A DNA stretch of 46,456 nucleotides from JACPHB01 sp964495505 (lineage in GTDB: Bacteria; Patescibacteriota; Minisyncoccia; UBA10092), in assembly GCA_964495505.1 (NCBI GenBank), contig CAZBVM010000002.1:1-46456 (forward strand). Direction: 5' to 3'. Numbering within the stretch: position 1 is the first letter of the stretch; the number at the start of each line of letters is the position of its first letter. The position numbers and the translations under genes are program-made. The notes beneath the pieces are model-generated. The model saw nothing but the letters and a program-made list of their open reading frames with translations. It was not told the origin of the DNA and ran no database searches. Below are positions 15,932 through 24,515 of this stretch, in pieces.

Positions 15932-16304
15932 AATCCTTGTCATTTTTAAAAGGGCCGTTTTTAAGTTCAATCATCTCCGCGTCTTCCATTATATGGAAGC
16001 CGTGGCCACCGGCTAAAGCGATAAATAGCTCGCCGGCTTTTAGATAAATATATTTGAAAAATTTTTTGTCCGGTCCGTAAAGATCTAGACGAACTCTGCC
16101 TTTGCGCACGATAAAGCATTCCTGCAGATGATTAGTGATTCTTTTTCGAGGAAGATGCCTGTGGGCTTTAAGATACGAGCCGCGAGGATATTTGAGGGTA
16201 AGCAGCTCCAGAGATTGTTTGCCGTCGGTATGGGGAACGCTACCGCTTGGCATCGCGGAAAGCCGCAAACCTATAAGAACGTTTTTATAAAATATTTTTT
16301 CCAT
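15915..16304 (-). CDS. Small cupin-fold protein
   Basis: 129 residues, one cupin barrel. HRH at 48-50, Glu62 in QECFIVRKG and His101/His104 in GGHGFHI fit the metal-ligand spacing of cupin motifs 1 and 2. Single-domain cupins in glycan clusters are often sugar isomerases or epimerases or small-molecule sensors, but it does not match the FdtA/WxcM or RmlC signatures I know. It is the last gene of the long operon, 1 bp after gmd, so a role with GDP-4-keto-6-deoxymannose is plausible but unproven. Its 3' end overlaps the aminotransferase gene by 17 bp. Confidence 0.65.
   Translation of the reverse strand: MEKIFYKNVLIGLRLSAMPSGSVPHTDGKQSLELLTLKYPRGSYLKAHRHLPRKRITNHLQECFIVRKGRVRLDLYGPDKKFFKYIYLKAGELFIALAGGHGFHIMEDAEMIELKNGPFKNDKDFIKTV
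15917..15962 (+). terminator. Possible terminator hairpin after the aminotransferase gene
   Basis: AAACGGTTTTT (15917-15927) can pair with AAGGGCCGTTT (15950-15960) using three G-U pairs, with a 22-nt loop and a short T run to 15962. It spans the stop codon and lies within the convergent cupin gene. Weak. Confidence 0.25.
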
Positions 16305-16305
16305 T

Positions 16306-17394
16306 TCAAGCCAAATTATGGACCTCTACTTTTTTTCCTAAAACCATCTCTCGCTTAACAAGCGCCAAATCACTTTCCGCCATAAGTTTTGCCAATGCCT
16401 TAAAAGTAACTCTTGGTTTCCAACCCAAAATTTTCCTGGCCTTTCTAGCGTCACCTTGTAAAAATTCCACTTCAAGCGGCCTAAAATAATTTTTGTTAAT
16501 TTGAACTATAATCTTTCCGGTCTTTTGGTCGATGCCTTTTTCATTGAGCCCCTTGCCTGACCATTTGATGTCCATGCTCAAGTGTTTCGCCACTTCTTCC
16601 ACGAATTCTCTTACCGTATGGGTTTCGCCGGTAGCCAAAACAAAATCATCGGGTTTGTCGTGCTGAAGTATTTTCCACATTCCTTCAACATAATCTTTTG
16701 CGTAGCCCCAATCGCGCTTAGCATCTAAATTGCCTAATGATAAATTTTCCTGAACACCCAATTTCACCCGAGCAAGACCCATGGTTATTTTTCTTGTAAC
16801 AAAATTTACTCCTCTCCTTTGCGATTCGTGGTTGAACCCTATGCCGTTAGAAGCAAAAATTCCGTAGCTGTCGCGATATTTTTTTGTCATATTATAAGCA
16901 AAAACTTTAGAAATAGCGTACGGAGATTGGGGATTGAACGGCGTATTTTCGTTTTGCGGAACGGTTAAAACTTTGCCGAACATTTCCGATGAAGAAGCCT
17001 GATAAAATCTTACCGGCAGTTTAAGATATCTTATTGCTTCAAGCACTCTTAACGCGCCGAGCCCGGTGATATTGGCGGTATATTCCGGCAAATCAAAACT
17101 GACGCCAACATGGCTTTGGGCGCCTAAATTATAAATTTCATCGGGCCGGATTTCGTCTATTATCCTAGTTAAATTGGTGGTATCGGAAAGATCACCATAG
17201 ACGGTAATAAAATTTGGATATTTCGGATTGTCTAAAAGATGATCAATCCGATTAGTATTCGGATAGCTTGATCTTCGCTGAACGCCGTAAACTTTATAAT
17301 CCCTTTCAAGCAAAAACTCGGCTAAATACGAGCCGTCTTGGCCGGTTATTCCCGTTATTAAGGCCTTTTTCATTTTAGAGGTCTTATTTGACAT
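16306..17394 (-). CDS. gmd: GDP-mannose 4,6-dehydratase
   Basis: 362 residues, extended short-chain dehydrogenase. NADP-binding TGITGQDG lies at 14-21 and GVQRRSS follows the first strand, as in Gmd. The active site is Ser135 and Glu137 in SSSEMFG with Tyr159/Lys163 in SPYAISK. NHESQRRGVNFVTRKIT is the Gmd signature, with Gln in place of the usual Pro. The reaction is GDP-mannose to GDP-4-keto-6-deoxymannose, the precursor of perosamine, rhamnose, fucose and C-methyl sugars. No fucose synthase or Rmd reductase is in the window, so the aminotransferase and C-methyltransferase here are the likely users. It follows the CgeB-like gene by 41 bp and may have its own promoter. Confidence 0.95.
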   Translation of the reverse strand: MSNKTSKMKKALITGITGQDGSYLAEFLLERDYKVYGVQRRSSYPNTNRIDHLLDNPKYPNFITVYGDLSDTTNLTRIIDEIRPDEIYNLGAQSHVGVSFDLPEYTANITGLGALRVLEAIRYLKLPVRFYQASSSEMFGKVLTVPQNENTPFNPQSPYAISKVFAYNMTKKYRDSYGIFASNGIGFNHESQRRGVNFVTRKITMGLARVKLGVQENLSLGNLDAKRDWGYAKDYVEGMWKILQHDKPDDFVLATGETHTVREFVEEVAKHLSMDIKWSGKGLNEKGIDQKTGKIIVQINKNYFRPLEVEFLQGDARKARKILGWKPRVTFKALAKLMAESDLALVKREMVLGKKVEVHNLA

Positions 17395-17403
17395 AATTCC
17401 AAA

Positions 17404-17433
17404 ATAGTACTACGAAACTCGCCTGAATGTCTA
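17404..17433 (-). promoter_or_regulatory. Putative internal promoter before gmd
   Basis: Minus-strand TAGACA (17433-17428), an 18-nt spacer, then TACTAT (17409-17404), each 5 of 6 to consensus. The -10 box ends 9 nt before the gmd ATG, in the 41-bp gap after the preceding gene. Confidence 0.4.
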
Positions 17434-17435
17434 CT

Positions 17436-18557
17436 TTAATGTACAACGTCTAATAACCTGAAAATGTATTCAAATCTTTTTTCCCAAGTATGGTCTCGCA
17501 ATGCTCTTTTCCTGCCCTTTGCGGCGATGGATTCCCGCTCTGCGTCATGGCTAAGATAATATTTGATTTTTTCCAGTAAATCTTCATTATTTTTATAAAG
17601 CACAATTTCTTTGCCATCATCAAAGCATTCTTTTATCCGGTCGTTTTTTGCCGTAATATACATAGAACCACAAAGAGTGGCTTCAAAGTCCCGGCAAGTC
17701 GCGAAAAATCTTCCGCCTCCCCACGAATCGTTGATTCCGAGCACAATTTTACTTCTTGAAAATATCTCAACCATTTTATCAACCGACACCGGGCCGCTGG
17801 GCCAGCCGATGCCGTATACTTCAATATTTATTCCGTTGTCTTTCAAAAACTTTACGACTGACCGTCTTTTCCCGTAATTTCTGCCGACAAAACAAACATT
17901 AATGTCTTTTTTAAGGTTAAGCGGTTTATGAACATTACTATTCCCCGCTTCCGGCAAATAAAGTGGCCTGCCGCCTTCATACAAGTATTTTTCGCAGGAC
18001 GGCTTGTAGCTTACTGCGGTAAGCGTTATATATTTACAAATATCTCTGCTGCCGGACCACCCCGTCGACGTAGGGTAGCCGACAAATTTAATATGGTCGT
18101 CAAATGAAAAATTAACGACGGGTATTTTTAATTTACCCATATCTTTAAACATTTCCGGTAAAAAAATCAAGCCGGAAGCAATGGTAAAAATAAGATTTAT
18201 TTTGCCGCTATCAAAAAGTTTTTTTACATCTTCCGCGAATTGCTTATTAAATTTCCGCTTTTTAAAAATCTGCCACCACAAAGAGTACGGTTTTACATCC
18301 TGCATCGGGTATTCAATAACTTCGCCGAAATGCCTGAGCGCCGGCAGAAGATTATAATCTTCCCAATCGCTGTGTTTATAGACCTTAAGAATTTTTAGCG
18401 GACCGTTCGGCTTTTTGTAATCAAATAGTTTCAGTTTTTCTTTAACCAATTCTTCGGAATATTTTTCTTTGGCCGCGCGCGCATAATAAGCGTCTTCCCT
18501 GTCGGCTTTTTTAATTATGTAAAAATCAAATAATTTTTTAAGAAATCTTTTAAGCAT
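17436..18557 (-). CDS. CgeB-like glycosyltransferase (GT-B)
   Basis: 373 residues. A basic N-terminal segment is followed by a GT-B fold. The C-terminal part has SKIVLGINDSWGGGRFFATCRDFEA, GSMYITAKND, a GKEIVLYKNNEDLLEKI stretch and a terminal HTWEKRFEYIF, typical of spore maturation protein CgeB and related family 1-type transferases. Its function is presumed to be sugar transfer in glycan assembly; donor and acceptor are unknown. The start overlaps the end of the flippase-like gene by 8 bp. Confidence 0.75.
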   Translation of the reverse strand: MLKRFLKKLFDFYIIKKADREDAYYARAAKEKYSEELVKEKLKLFDYKKPNGPLKILKVYKHSDWEDYNLLPALRHFGEVIEYPMQDVKPYSLWWQIFKKRKFNKQFAEDVKKLFDSGKINLIFTIASGLIFLPEMFKDMGKLKIPVVNFSFDDHIKFVGYPTSTGWSGSRDICKYITLTAVSYKPSCEKYLYEGGRPLYLPEAGNSNVHKPLNLKKDINVCFVGRNYGKRRSVVKFLKDNGINIEVYGIGWPSGPVSVDKMVEIFSRSKIVLGINDSWGGGRFFATCRDFEATLCGSMYITAKNDRIKECFDDGKEIVLYKNNEDLLEKIKYYLSHDAERESIAAKGRKRALRDHTWEKRFEYIFRLLDVVH

Positions 18558-19482
18558 TGGTATTTTGGGTAAAGTTTGGTCTTAATTTAAAAAATGAATA
18601 AGACCCCAGAATTAAAAGCCATAACAAATCGAAAAACCGCATAATAACGGACGCGACAACGCCTATATTAGCATCACCCATCATAATGTAGGTAAGTCCA
18701 CCCAAAAACGCTTCCCGCACTATCAAATTTCCCGGAGTTAGAGCGACAATGAAAGAAAATCCGGTTAAAATCGCCAGCATTAAAACAATATAAAAATTGA
18801 TTGAATAATTTAAAACGCTAAAAATCACCGAAAGCCGCAACGCCATAATAAATAAAACAATCGCCGCCACGATAATCAAATAACTTGTATGGCGTCCGGA
18901 ATTTAAAATATCCTTGCGGCTTTGAAACAAATACTCCAGATATTTTAAATATTTATGTTTATCCTTAATTGACTCCGGCAAAAATAAATATAAGGCAATC
19001 AAAACTAAAACCGCCAAAATGAAAAATATAAAATAAACCGGATTTATCGCTTCAAAGACCCGCGAGAAGTCAAAAAAAATAATCAGCCAAGCGCCAACCA
19101 AAAAATAAACAAAAAAATTCGTTAAATAAACCAGAATGGAGCCGGCAATATATTTATTAACCGGAAAATTATGTTTTATTTTCAGGTATGCCCCTTCCGC
19201 GATAATCCCGGCTTTAAGCGGCAAATAATTAAATAAACTGAAATATTGCGAAATGTAAAATGCCTCGCGGAAAGAAATTATTTTCTTGAAAACCGCCAAA
19301 GATAATTTCAAAGCTGCGGCATTTTGCAAAAGAGCGATGATGCTTAAAACCGAGAGCAGAAAAAAATTCCATAAAGAAATTGAGGTCATTTTTTGAATAT
19401 CAAAATCCGCATACTTAAAAATATATAATAATAAAAATACGAACAACGCGTAGCTCAAAATAATTTTAAGATTATTTTTCAT
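18550..19482 (-). CDS. Flippase-like membrane protein (lysylphosphatidylglycerol synthase TM region / UPF0104)
   Basis: 310 residues, seven or eight membrane helices across the whole length. LSLAVFKKIISFREAFYISQYFSLFNYLPLKAG and ALTPGNLIVREAFLGG match the PF03706-type core shared by the MprF membrane half and AglD. Such proteins are thought to move or present lipid-linked substrates across the membrane. This is the only gene in the window that could take a flippase-like role in glycan export, although it is not a Wzx. It follows the methyltransferase by 8 bp and overlaps the CgeB-like gene by 8 bp. Confidence 0.8.
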   Translation of the reverse strand: MKNNLKIILSYALFVFLLLYIFKYADFDIQKMTSISLWNFFLLSVLSIIALLQNAAALKLSLAVFKKIISFREAFYISQYFSLFNYLPLKAGIIAEGAYLKIKHNFPVNKYIAGSILVYLTNFFVYFLVGAWLIIFFDFSRVFEAINPVYFIFFILAVLVLIALYLFLPESIKDKHKYLKYLEYLFQSRKDILNSGRHTSYLIIVAAIVLFIMALRLSVIFSVLNYSINFYIVLMLAILTGFSFIVALTPGNLIVREAFLGGLTYIMMGDANIGVVASVIMRFFDLLWLLILGSYSFFKLRPNFTQNTNA

Positions 19483-19490
19483 TTCACTAT

Positions 19491-20210
19491 TTAAATTTTT
19501 TCTGCCATAACTTCTACTATATAATAGCCCGGAATGGGAAGTGTCAGTTTGGAAATTAAATTATAAACTTTGCCGCTTTTATTTGTTTCTTTAAATAATC
19601 CGGATTTTATAAGCAAACGGAGCAAAGCATTGCCAACCGAGGGACGAAAAATTGATAATCTTTGGGAACTGATTTTGAATCCCGAATCTGATACTAAACT
19701 GCAAAATTGACTGGCAGAAGAATATTCCCGTAAATGAGTCGGATCAAGCGCCCATTTCCCATTTGCTCGGTAAAAATACCAGCCATACCATTTTTTAACA
19801 ACGGAAGAAATATATAAAAAGCCGCCGGGTTTCAGGATTCTATAAATTTCGGCAAGTAATTTCTTTTCATCCGGAACGTGTTCTATAACTTGAGTACAAA
19901 TTACCAGATTCACCAATCCATTTTGCATGGCCTTCACCTCTGATGCATCGGAACAAATAGTTTTAACATTATCGCCAAGATTGCTTTTGATTCTCTTAAG
20001 CCTCTCCTCGGACAAATCAATCGCTATTATTTCTTTTATATCTTTTAATAAATTATTCACTATTAAATTATAAAGAATTGCCCCGTCGCCGCAGCCAAAA
20101 TCGGCAACTGAATCAGGATTTATTTTTTTAACCAAATCTGACAGCATTTTTGGGGCCGGTGAATTATAAAAATGGATATTTTCTTTTGAGTATTTTTCAA
20201 AATTTTTCAT
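19491..20210 (-). CDS. Class I SAM-dependent methyltransferase (Methyltransf_11/25)
   Basis: 239 residues. Motif I is VADFGCGDGAIL (about 35-46), followed by IIAIDLSEERL (motif II), LVICTQVIEHVPDEKKLL (motif IV) and LKPGGFLYISSVV (motif V), the order of small-molecule methyltransferases of the UbiE/Methyltransf_11 type. A YRANGKWALDPTHLREYS segment is common in glycan-cluster members. The substrate is unknown, probably a sugar hydroxyl. Its ATG overlaps the stop of the GT4 gene by 4 bp, so translation is coupled. Confidence 0.85.
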   Translation of the reverse strand: MKNFEKYSKENIHFYNSPAPKMLSDLVKKINPDSVADFGCGDGAILYNLIVNNLLKDIKEIIAIDLSEERLKRIKSNLGDNVKTICSDASEVKAMQNGLVNLVICTQVIEHVPDEKKLLAEIYRILKPGGFLYISSVVKKWYGWYFYRANGKWALDPTHLREYSSASQFCSLVSDSGFKISSQRLSIFRPSVGNALLRLLIKSGLFKETNKSGKVYNLISKLTLPIPGYYIVEVMAEKI

Positions 20211-21310
20211 AAATTGTTTTTGGCCATGAAATTTTTTAATTCTGTTAAGTATTTTCCGGCGATAGTTTTCCAGTTGTAATTATCAACGAAAAATTGTTGC
20301 GCTCGTTTTCCGAATTGTTGGCGAAAATTATCATCGGATAATAATTGGGTTATTTTCCTTGTGTAGCCGTCGGCATCTTGCGATTTTACCAAAAAACCGT
20401 TTTTGCCGTCGGAAATCGCGTCTTGAAGCCCTTCAATATCCGAAGCAACCACAACGCGGCCGCAGGAAGCGGCCTCAATCACCGCAATGCCAAATCCTTC
20501 CAAATCCCCCCCTACGCTAACATTTGGCTGGACAAATATGTCACAGGTATTGAGAAGAACTTCTTTATCTTTTTCCGTAATTTTACCAAGCAATCTGACC
20601 TTATCTTCAAGATTTTCAGCCGTTATTATCTGCCTTATTTGTTTTTCTTCCGGCCCTTCTCCGGCGATTAAATATACCGCTTCTTCGCGGATATTGGGCA
20701 GAACTTTTTCCGCAAACCAGGCCATGCCTTTTCTTTTAACCAAACGGCCGATGGTTAAAAGCGCTTTGTAACCTGACGGCAATTTACCGACTATTTTTTC
20801 CAAATCTCTTCGCGCGTAACCCGGACGGTAATATTTATTCGGGTCAACGCCGACGGGAATAACAGTGAATTTTTCACTAGGGATGCCGCGAGATACGCCG
20901 GCCGCCATGGTCGCGCGGCTTATGGCAATAATTTTATCCAGATTTTTTATGAAAATTTTGACCCACATATTCTGATATAAATTCGAATTATAAGTAAGGT
21001 CTAATCCGACCGCGACGCAAAAAACCGGTTTTTTAGAAAACAATTTCAGAAACCAGCCGGCGATTCCCAACATGCCGTCCCCTAAAATTACGGCATCGTA
21101 CTGCCGGCGCAATAATATTAAACTTTTAAAAAACGCGTAAGGCAGAAAAAAAGGTAAAAAAAATTTCCCGCGCCGATTAGCGATAATTTTAGTCGGCGTT
21201 AGTTTCGCCAGCGATTCCGCCAGTTCATAATTTAAAGTTTCAATGCCGCCTATAGTCGGCGGGTATGAGCGGGAAATAAAAATAATTTTCGGATTTTGGC
21301 GAAATATCAT
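20207..21310 (-). CDS. Glycosyltransferase family 4
   Basis: 367 residues, GT-B. SRSYPPTIGGIETLN near the N-terminus is the typical GT4 acceptor loop. IPVGVDPNKYY marks the linker, LLTIGRLVKRKGMAWFAE starts the donor domain, and GFGIAVIEAASCGRVVVAS carries the E-x7-E motif. Most like the WbnK/PimB-type group. The start overlaps the GT2 stop by 4 bp and the end overlaps the methyltransferase ATG by 4 bp. Confidence 0.9.
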   Translation of the reverse strand: MIFRQNPKIIFISRSYPPTIGGIETLNYELAESLAKLTPTKIIANRRGKFFLPFFLPYAFFKSLILLRRQYDAVILGDGMLGIAGWFLKLFSKKPVFCVAVGLDLTYNSNLYQNMWVKIFIKNLDKIIAISRATMAAGVSRGIPSEKFTVIPVGVDPNKYYRPGYARRDLEKIVGKLPSGYKALLTIGRLVKRKGMAWFAEKVLPNIREEAVYLIAGEGPEEKQIRQIITAENLEDKVRLLGKITEKDKEVLLNTCDIFVQPNVSVGGDLEGFGIAVIEAASCGRVVVASDIEGLQDAISDGKNGFLVKSQDADGYTRKITQLLSDDNFRQQFGKRAQQFFVDNYNWKTIAGKYLTELKNFMAKNNL

Positions 21311-22263
21311 ATCTTTTTTCCATATTCCACCTTTTTAAGTCGATACAAAACTTCCTCCTGATTGCGGCGGATTCTTTTGAGCATGTCGGCCACAAGAGCC
21401 AGGATAATCATCAAAAAACCGAGAATCAAAAGGGTGATCGCGGAAAAAAATAAGGTTTTGACGGGAGTCGTGTAACCGGTAACAAACCAGAATATGAATG
21501 AATATAACGCGCCCATAAATCCCAGGCCGGAAATTAAGAGTCCCGGCAATCCAAAAAATTTGAGAGGATAATAATCGCGGAAAGTCCTTAAAACAATCGT
21601 CAGCGCTTGAATTCCGTAATTTACAAGCGAACCCGATATCCGGGAATTTCTTCCCGAATGATAAATGACCCTAATTGGCACTTCTTTAATCTTCTGGTCT
21701 TTTCCGACTAAATCCAAAAGCGCTTCTTGGGTATAAGTAAATCCGCCAAAAAGATTAAGACGCAGCGCCGCCTCGCGCGAATAGGCCCTGAAGCCGCAAG
21801 CGGTATCGGTAAAATTTCTGCCGGTCAGTTTATTTATCAGCCAAACAAAAAATTTATTGCCAAAGCGCCTTAATCCGGACATGCGCGGTATTTTTTGATT
21901 ATTCAAAAATCTCGTTCCGGTTACCATATCGGCTTCTCCGCTTAATATTGGCCTGACGAGATCAGTAATTTCAGCCGGATTAAATTGATTATCGGCGTCA
22001 ATATTAACAATAATATCGGCGCCCATTTTAAGCGCGTTTTTTATTCCGTCTGAAAAAGTCGCGCCCAGACCCTCGTTTGAAGTGTGAGAAATTACGAAAG
22101 CGCCCGTTTTTTTTGCGACTTCCGCCGTATTATCCGTTGAACCGTCGTTTATAACAAGCGCTCCGATTTCATCTATGCCTTCAATAGTTTTCGAGACGTG
22201 GCTGATTACGTTCTCTATGGTTTCTGCTTCGTTATAGGCGGGAATTATAACAATCAATTTCAT
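21307..22263 (-). CDS. Polyprenyl-phosphate sugar transferase-like GT2
   Basis: 318 residues. The GT-A domain begins IVIIPAYNEAETI, with LVINDGSTDNT near 38-48 and the metal-binding VNIDADNQFNP near 92-102. DTACGFRAYS is typical of the dolichyl-phosphate mannosyltransferase/GtrB type. Two C-terminal membrane helices (about 232-258 and 265-292) anchor it, and a basic coiled tail follows. It likely makes polyprenyl-phosphate sugars used by the GT-C enzymes of this region. It lies 28 bp after the insertion-bearing GT-C gene and overlaps the GT4 gene by 4 bp. Confidence 0.85.
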   Translation of the reverse strand: MKLIVIIPAYNEAETIENVISHVSKTIEGIDEIGALVINDGSTDNTAEVAKKTGAFVISHTSNEGLGATFSDGIKNALKMGADIIVNIDADNQFNPAEITDLVRPILSGEADMVTGTRFLNNQKIPRMSGLRRFGNKFFVWLINKLTGRNFTDTACGFRAYSREAALRLNLFGGFTYTQEALLDLVGKDQKIKEVPIRVIYHSGRNSRISGSLVNYGIQALTIVLRTFRDYYPLKFFGLPGLLISGLGFMGALYSFIFWFVTGYTTPVKTLFFSAITLLILGFLMIILALVADMLKRIRRNQEEVLYRLKKVEYGKKI

Positions 22264-22291
22264 CTATAATAGAATACAATTTTTTTAGTGT

Positions 22292-24514
22292 TTAGTCAAA
22301 ATTTGCCGCGTAAACAACTATATTGTTATTTTCAAAGACCGAATTAAAATATTTTTTGCCAATCCGCCAATTTGGATTTTTATTTTTATCCCATACCAGA
22401 TAGTCAACCCGATACTTTTTTAGTTCTTCCAAAAAATTATTTTTTTGAAGCTCTTGCGCGCGCAGAATAACTCTTTGAATCGCTTCTTTAGGCAAATAAA
22501 TTTCCGGCTCCGTTTTTAATCCCAAAAAGCGCCTTAGTTTATTGCCCTGAACGGCATGGCCGTAGGCATCCACGTATCTGTTGCCATAAACCGAACGGGT
22601 ATTTTCAATGATAAAATCTTTATTAAAGTATTCTCCGCCCCAGAGGGGCGAGATCTCGCCTCCGGCGGAAAAAAAACTATTCAAAATAAATCTGTCTAAA
22701 ACCTCATCGTCGGAAATAAAAAATGAATTAGCATTGCGATGATAAAAAACGTTGTTTGCCGTATAAACCGGTATCAAACCAGATAGCGAATTATTGGCAT
22801 AAACTACGGAATCATTTTTTGTGTTTTTATTGAGCCAATCAAAAATCGGAGCGTAATTTTGGATATAAATTCCTCCTTCGCCGATGGCAAATGATTGGTT
22901 TGAGTAATTGCGCAAACCGCTGAAAATTACCAAAAAAACTATCAAAATAATTGCCGCGGTTATTATTCTTTTTCGGTTGGTAAAACTCAACAGATAAACA
23001 GCTGAAAAAACCAAAAAAAACATCGCGCCCATATCGTAATGGCTTGAAAATTCAAAATTTTTTCCGGTTATCAAATGCTGATTGACGGCAATAATGCTTG
23101 CCAAAATGCCGGAAACAAAGAACATGGTTTTAACATTCCATTTAATAATTTTTCGCCATAAAAACCAGCCGAAAATTGCAAAACCCAATATGCTCCAAAA
23201 TATTATTCGCAGTCCCGACGGAAAACGGGAATAAATCATGCTGATTCGCGTTAACGTTTCAGTATAATAAGGCAACCGCGCCGAAAGATAATTTAGATAA
23301 AAATAAGGAATGGCCAATACCAGTCCGCCGGCGGCAATCGCGGCAATTTTTAGGGCAAATTCTCTATTTTCCCAAAAATAAGCCGCAATTAAAATTCCAA
23401 AAAATATCAGGTAAAACGTCCAATAATAAGGATAGATATAAAAAAGCAACCCAAAATTTAAAATATTCAACAATACAAGCGCAGATTTATGCGGATTTAG
23501 CGCGGATTCACGCAGAATTTTTGAATCAATTCGCGCCGATTTCAACTGATCATTCTCTGTTTCCAAGCGAGCTATATCAAAAATCTTTCTTTCAATCTGT
23601 AATTTATTGCCAAAATTTATCAACAATCCTAATTTATATGGAGATTTTTTTAAATAAGTCCAGAATTGCCTTCTGCTTTCATTCTTTAGGAATGGCAAAC
23701 TTTTTAACTCAATAAGAATGCGATCATCCACGATAATATCAAAAATCTGTGTTCCAACTTTTTGATCATAGTAAAAAATATCTTGCCTTTTTTGATTTTC
23801 AACCTTAAGCCCAATATTGATAAATTCAGCAATGAGCGCCCTTTCAATCAATTTTTCATTAAAGCCGCCTCGAAAATCTTTCCAAACTTTATAGCAAGCA
23901 CCGCGTATCTTATAAGTTATGTCTCCGTAAAGAAGTTCGGTTTTTTCTCCGCGTTGATCCGCTTCTATCCGCGTTGATCCGCGCTTGTCAATTAAAAGCC
24001 AGAGGAAAATAAACTGTGAAAGCCAGAATATGAAATTAAACTGCGGACTTACCGGCCGAATGAAGGTTATTAAGTACAATCCGAAAAACAAAAAGGAAGA
24101 AGAAATGATTGACCAAAATCGAGATTTTGTAATTAAATAAAGTCCGAGATAGGTTAAGAAAAAAGCAACTGCGGGAAGTAAAAAATTATAAATTAGATGG
24201 GCCGTATTTATATTTAAATTTAATAATTTTATCGGCTGTGCTAAAATATATTCCGCTAAAAATAATTGCTGGGGCGAGCCATCCTTATGTTCAAATAAAT
24301 AAGCGTTGCTTAAAAAAATATGGCCGTCTATGACGTCTTTAATCCGGGCATAATAAAACATTTCATCATCCACAAACTGAGGAAAAATACCGCGGAAATC
24401 AGACCCGAGCTTAACCTGAAAATAAAAAAAAGGCAAAACCATTAAAAAGCCCAAAATGACCGCTAAAATTACCGCGCTCCAGTGATATTTTACCGACCTC
24501 AAAATTCTTATCAT
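22292..24514 (-). CDS. GT-C type membrane protein interrupted in frame by a GxxExxY/PDDEXK domain
   Basis: 740 residues from the ATG at 24514 (a TTG at 24532 is less likely). Host protein: an N-terminal helix (about 13-33), a first loop with DFRGIFPQFVDDEMFYYARI as in GT-C sugar transferases, about ten more helices, and a C-terminal soluble part ending NPNWRIGKKYF...VVYAANF. Residues about 176-346 are foreign and soluble. DITYKIRGACYKVW, GGFNEKLI (GxxExxY with Ile for Tyr), FDIIVDDRILIELKSLP (Asp259, Glu269, Lys271, PD-(D/E)xK-like) and KLGLLINFG match GxxExxY proteins, a PDDEXK nuclease-like family. The insert falls in a loop between two helices, and the frame is open throughout. Whether the fused protein still works as a transferase is unknown. 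Confidence 0.75.
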   Translation of the reverse strand: MIRILRSVKYHWSAVILAVILGFLMVLPFFYFQVKLGSDFRGIFPQFVDDEMFYYARIKDVIDGHIFLSNAYLFEHKDGSPQQLFLAEYILAQPIKLLNLNINTAHLIYNFLLPAVAFFLTYLGLYLITKSRFWSIISSSFLFFGLYLITFIRPVSPQFNFIFWLSQFIFLWLLIDKRGSTRIEADQRGEKTELLYGDITYKIRGACYKVWKDFRGGFNEKLIERALIAEFINIGLKVENQKRQDIFYYDQKVGTQIFDIIVDDRILIELKSLPFLKNESRRQFWTYLKKSPYKLGLLINFGNKLQIERKIFDIARLETENDQLKSARIDSKILRESALNPHKSALVLLNILNFGLLFYIYPYYWTFYLIFFGILIAAYFWENREFALKIAAIAAGGLVLAIPYFYLNYLSARLPYYTETLTRISMIYSRFPSGLRIIFWSILGFAIFGWFLWRKIIKWNVKTMFFVSGILASIIAVNQHLITGKNFEFSSHYDMGAMFFLVFSAVYLLSFTNRKRIITAAIILIVFLVIFSGLRNYSNQSFAIGEGGIYIQNYAPIFDWLNKNTKNDSVVYANNSLSGLIPVYTANNVFYHRNANSFFISDDEVLDRFILNSFFSAGGEISPLWGGEYFNKDFIIENTRSVYGNRYVDAYGHAVQGNKLRRFLGLKTEPEIYLPKEAIQRVILRAQELQKNNFLEELKKYRVDYLVWDKNKNPNWRIGKKYFNSVFENNNIVVYAANFD
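22631..22670. repeat. GC-rich palindromic cluster inside the GT-C gene
   Basis: It contains the perfect 14-bp palindrome GGCGAGATCTCGCC (22647-22660), the adjoining arms CGCCCC/GGGGCG (22636-22641 and 22645-22650) and outer TCCGCC/GGCGGA. It is a GC-rich island in an AT-rich gene and encodes FSAGGEISPLWGGEYF. Probably a small inserted repeat. Confidence 0.5.
23475..23988 (-). mobile_element. Transposon-like cassette carrying a GxxExxY domain
   Basis: About 514 bp. The ends are inverted: ACAAGCGC at 23475-23482 and GCGCTTGT at 23981-23988. Each continues inward as an array of four decamers related to GCGGATCAAC (right arm to about 23516, left arm to about 23949). The arms match at about three quarters of positions over 42 bp. 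The 4-bp CAAT flanks both sides directly (23471-23474 and 23989-23992), like a target-site duplication. The single gene inside is the GxxExxY/PDDEXK domain, which has lost any start codon of its own and is read as part of the host protein. Removing the element plus one CAAT (518 bp) would shift the frame by two, so the borders are approximate or later small indels occurred. Confidence 0.65.
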
Positions 24515-24515
24515 G

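Noticed and set aside
23475..23988. Reading the decamer arrays as a CRISPR array
   Set aside because: Units are 10 bp without unique spacers, are present as only about four copies per arm, and lie inside a coding frame.
23475..23988. An intein in the membrane protein
   Set aside because: No splicing blocks (N-terminal Cys/Ser, TxxH, C-terminal HN-C/S/T) are seen around the insert. Only the nuclease-like domain is present.
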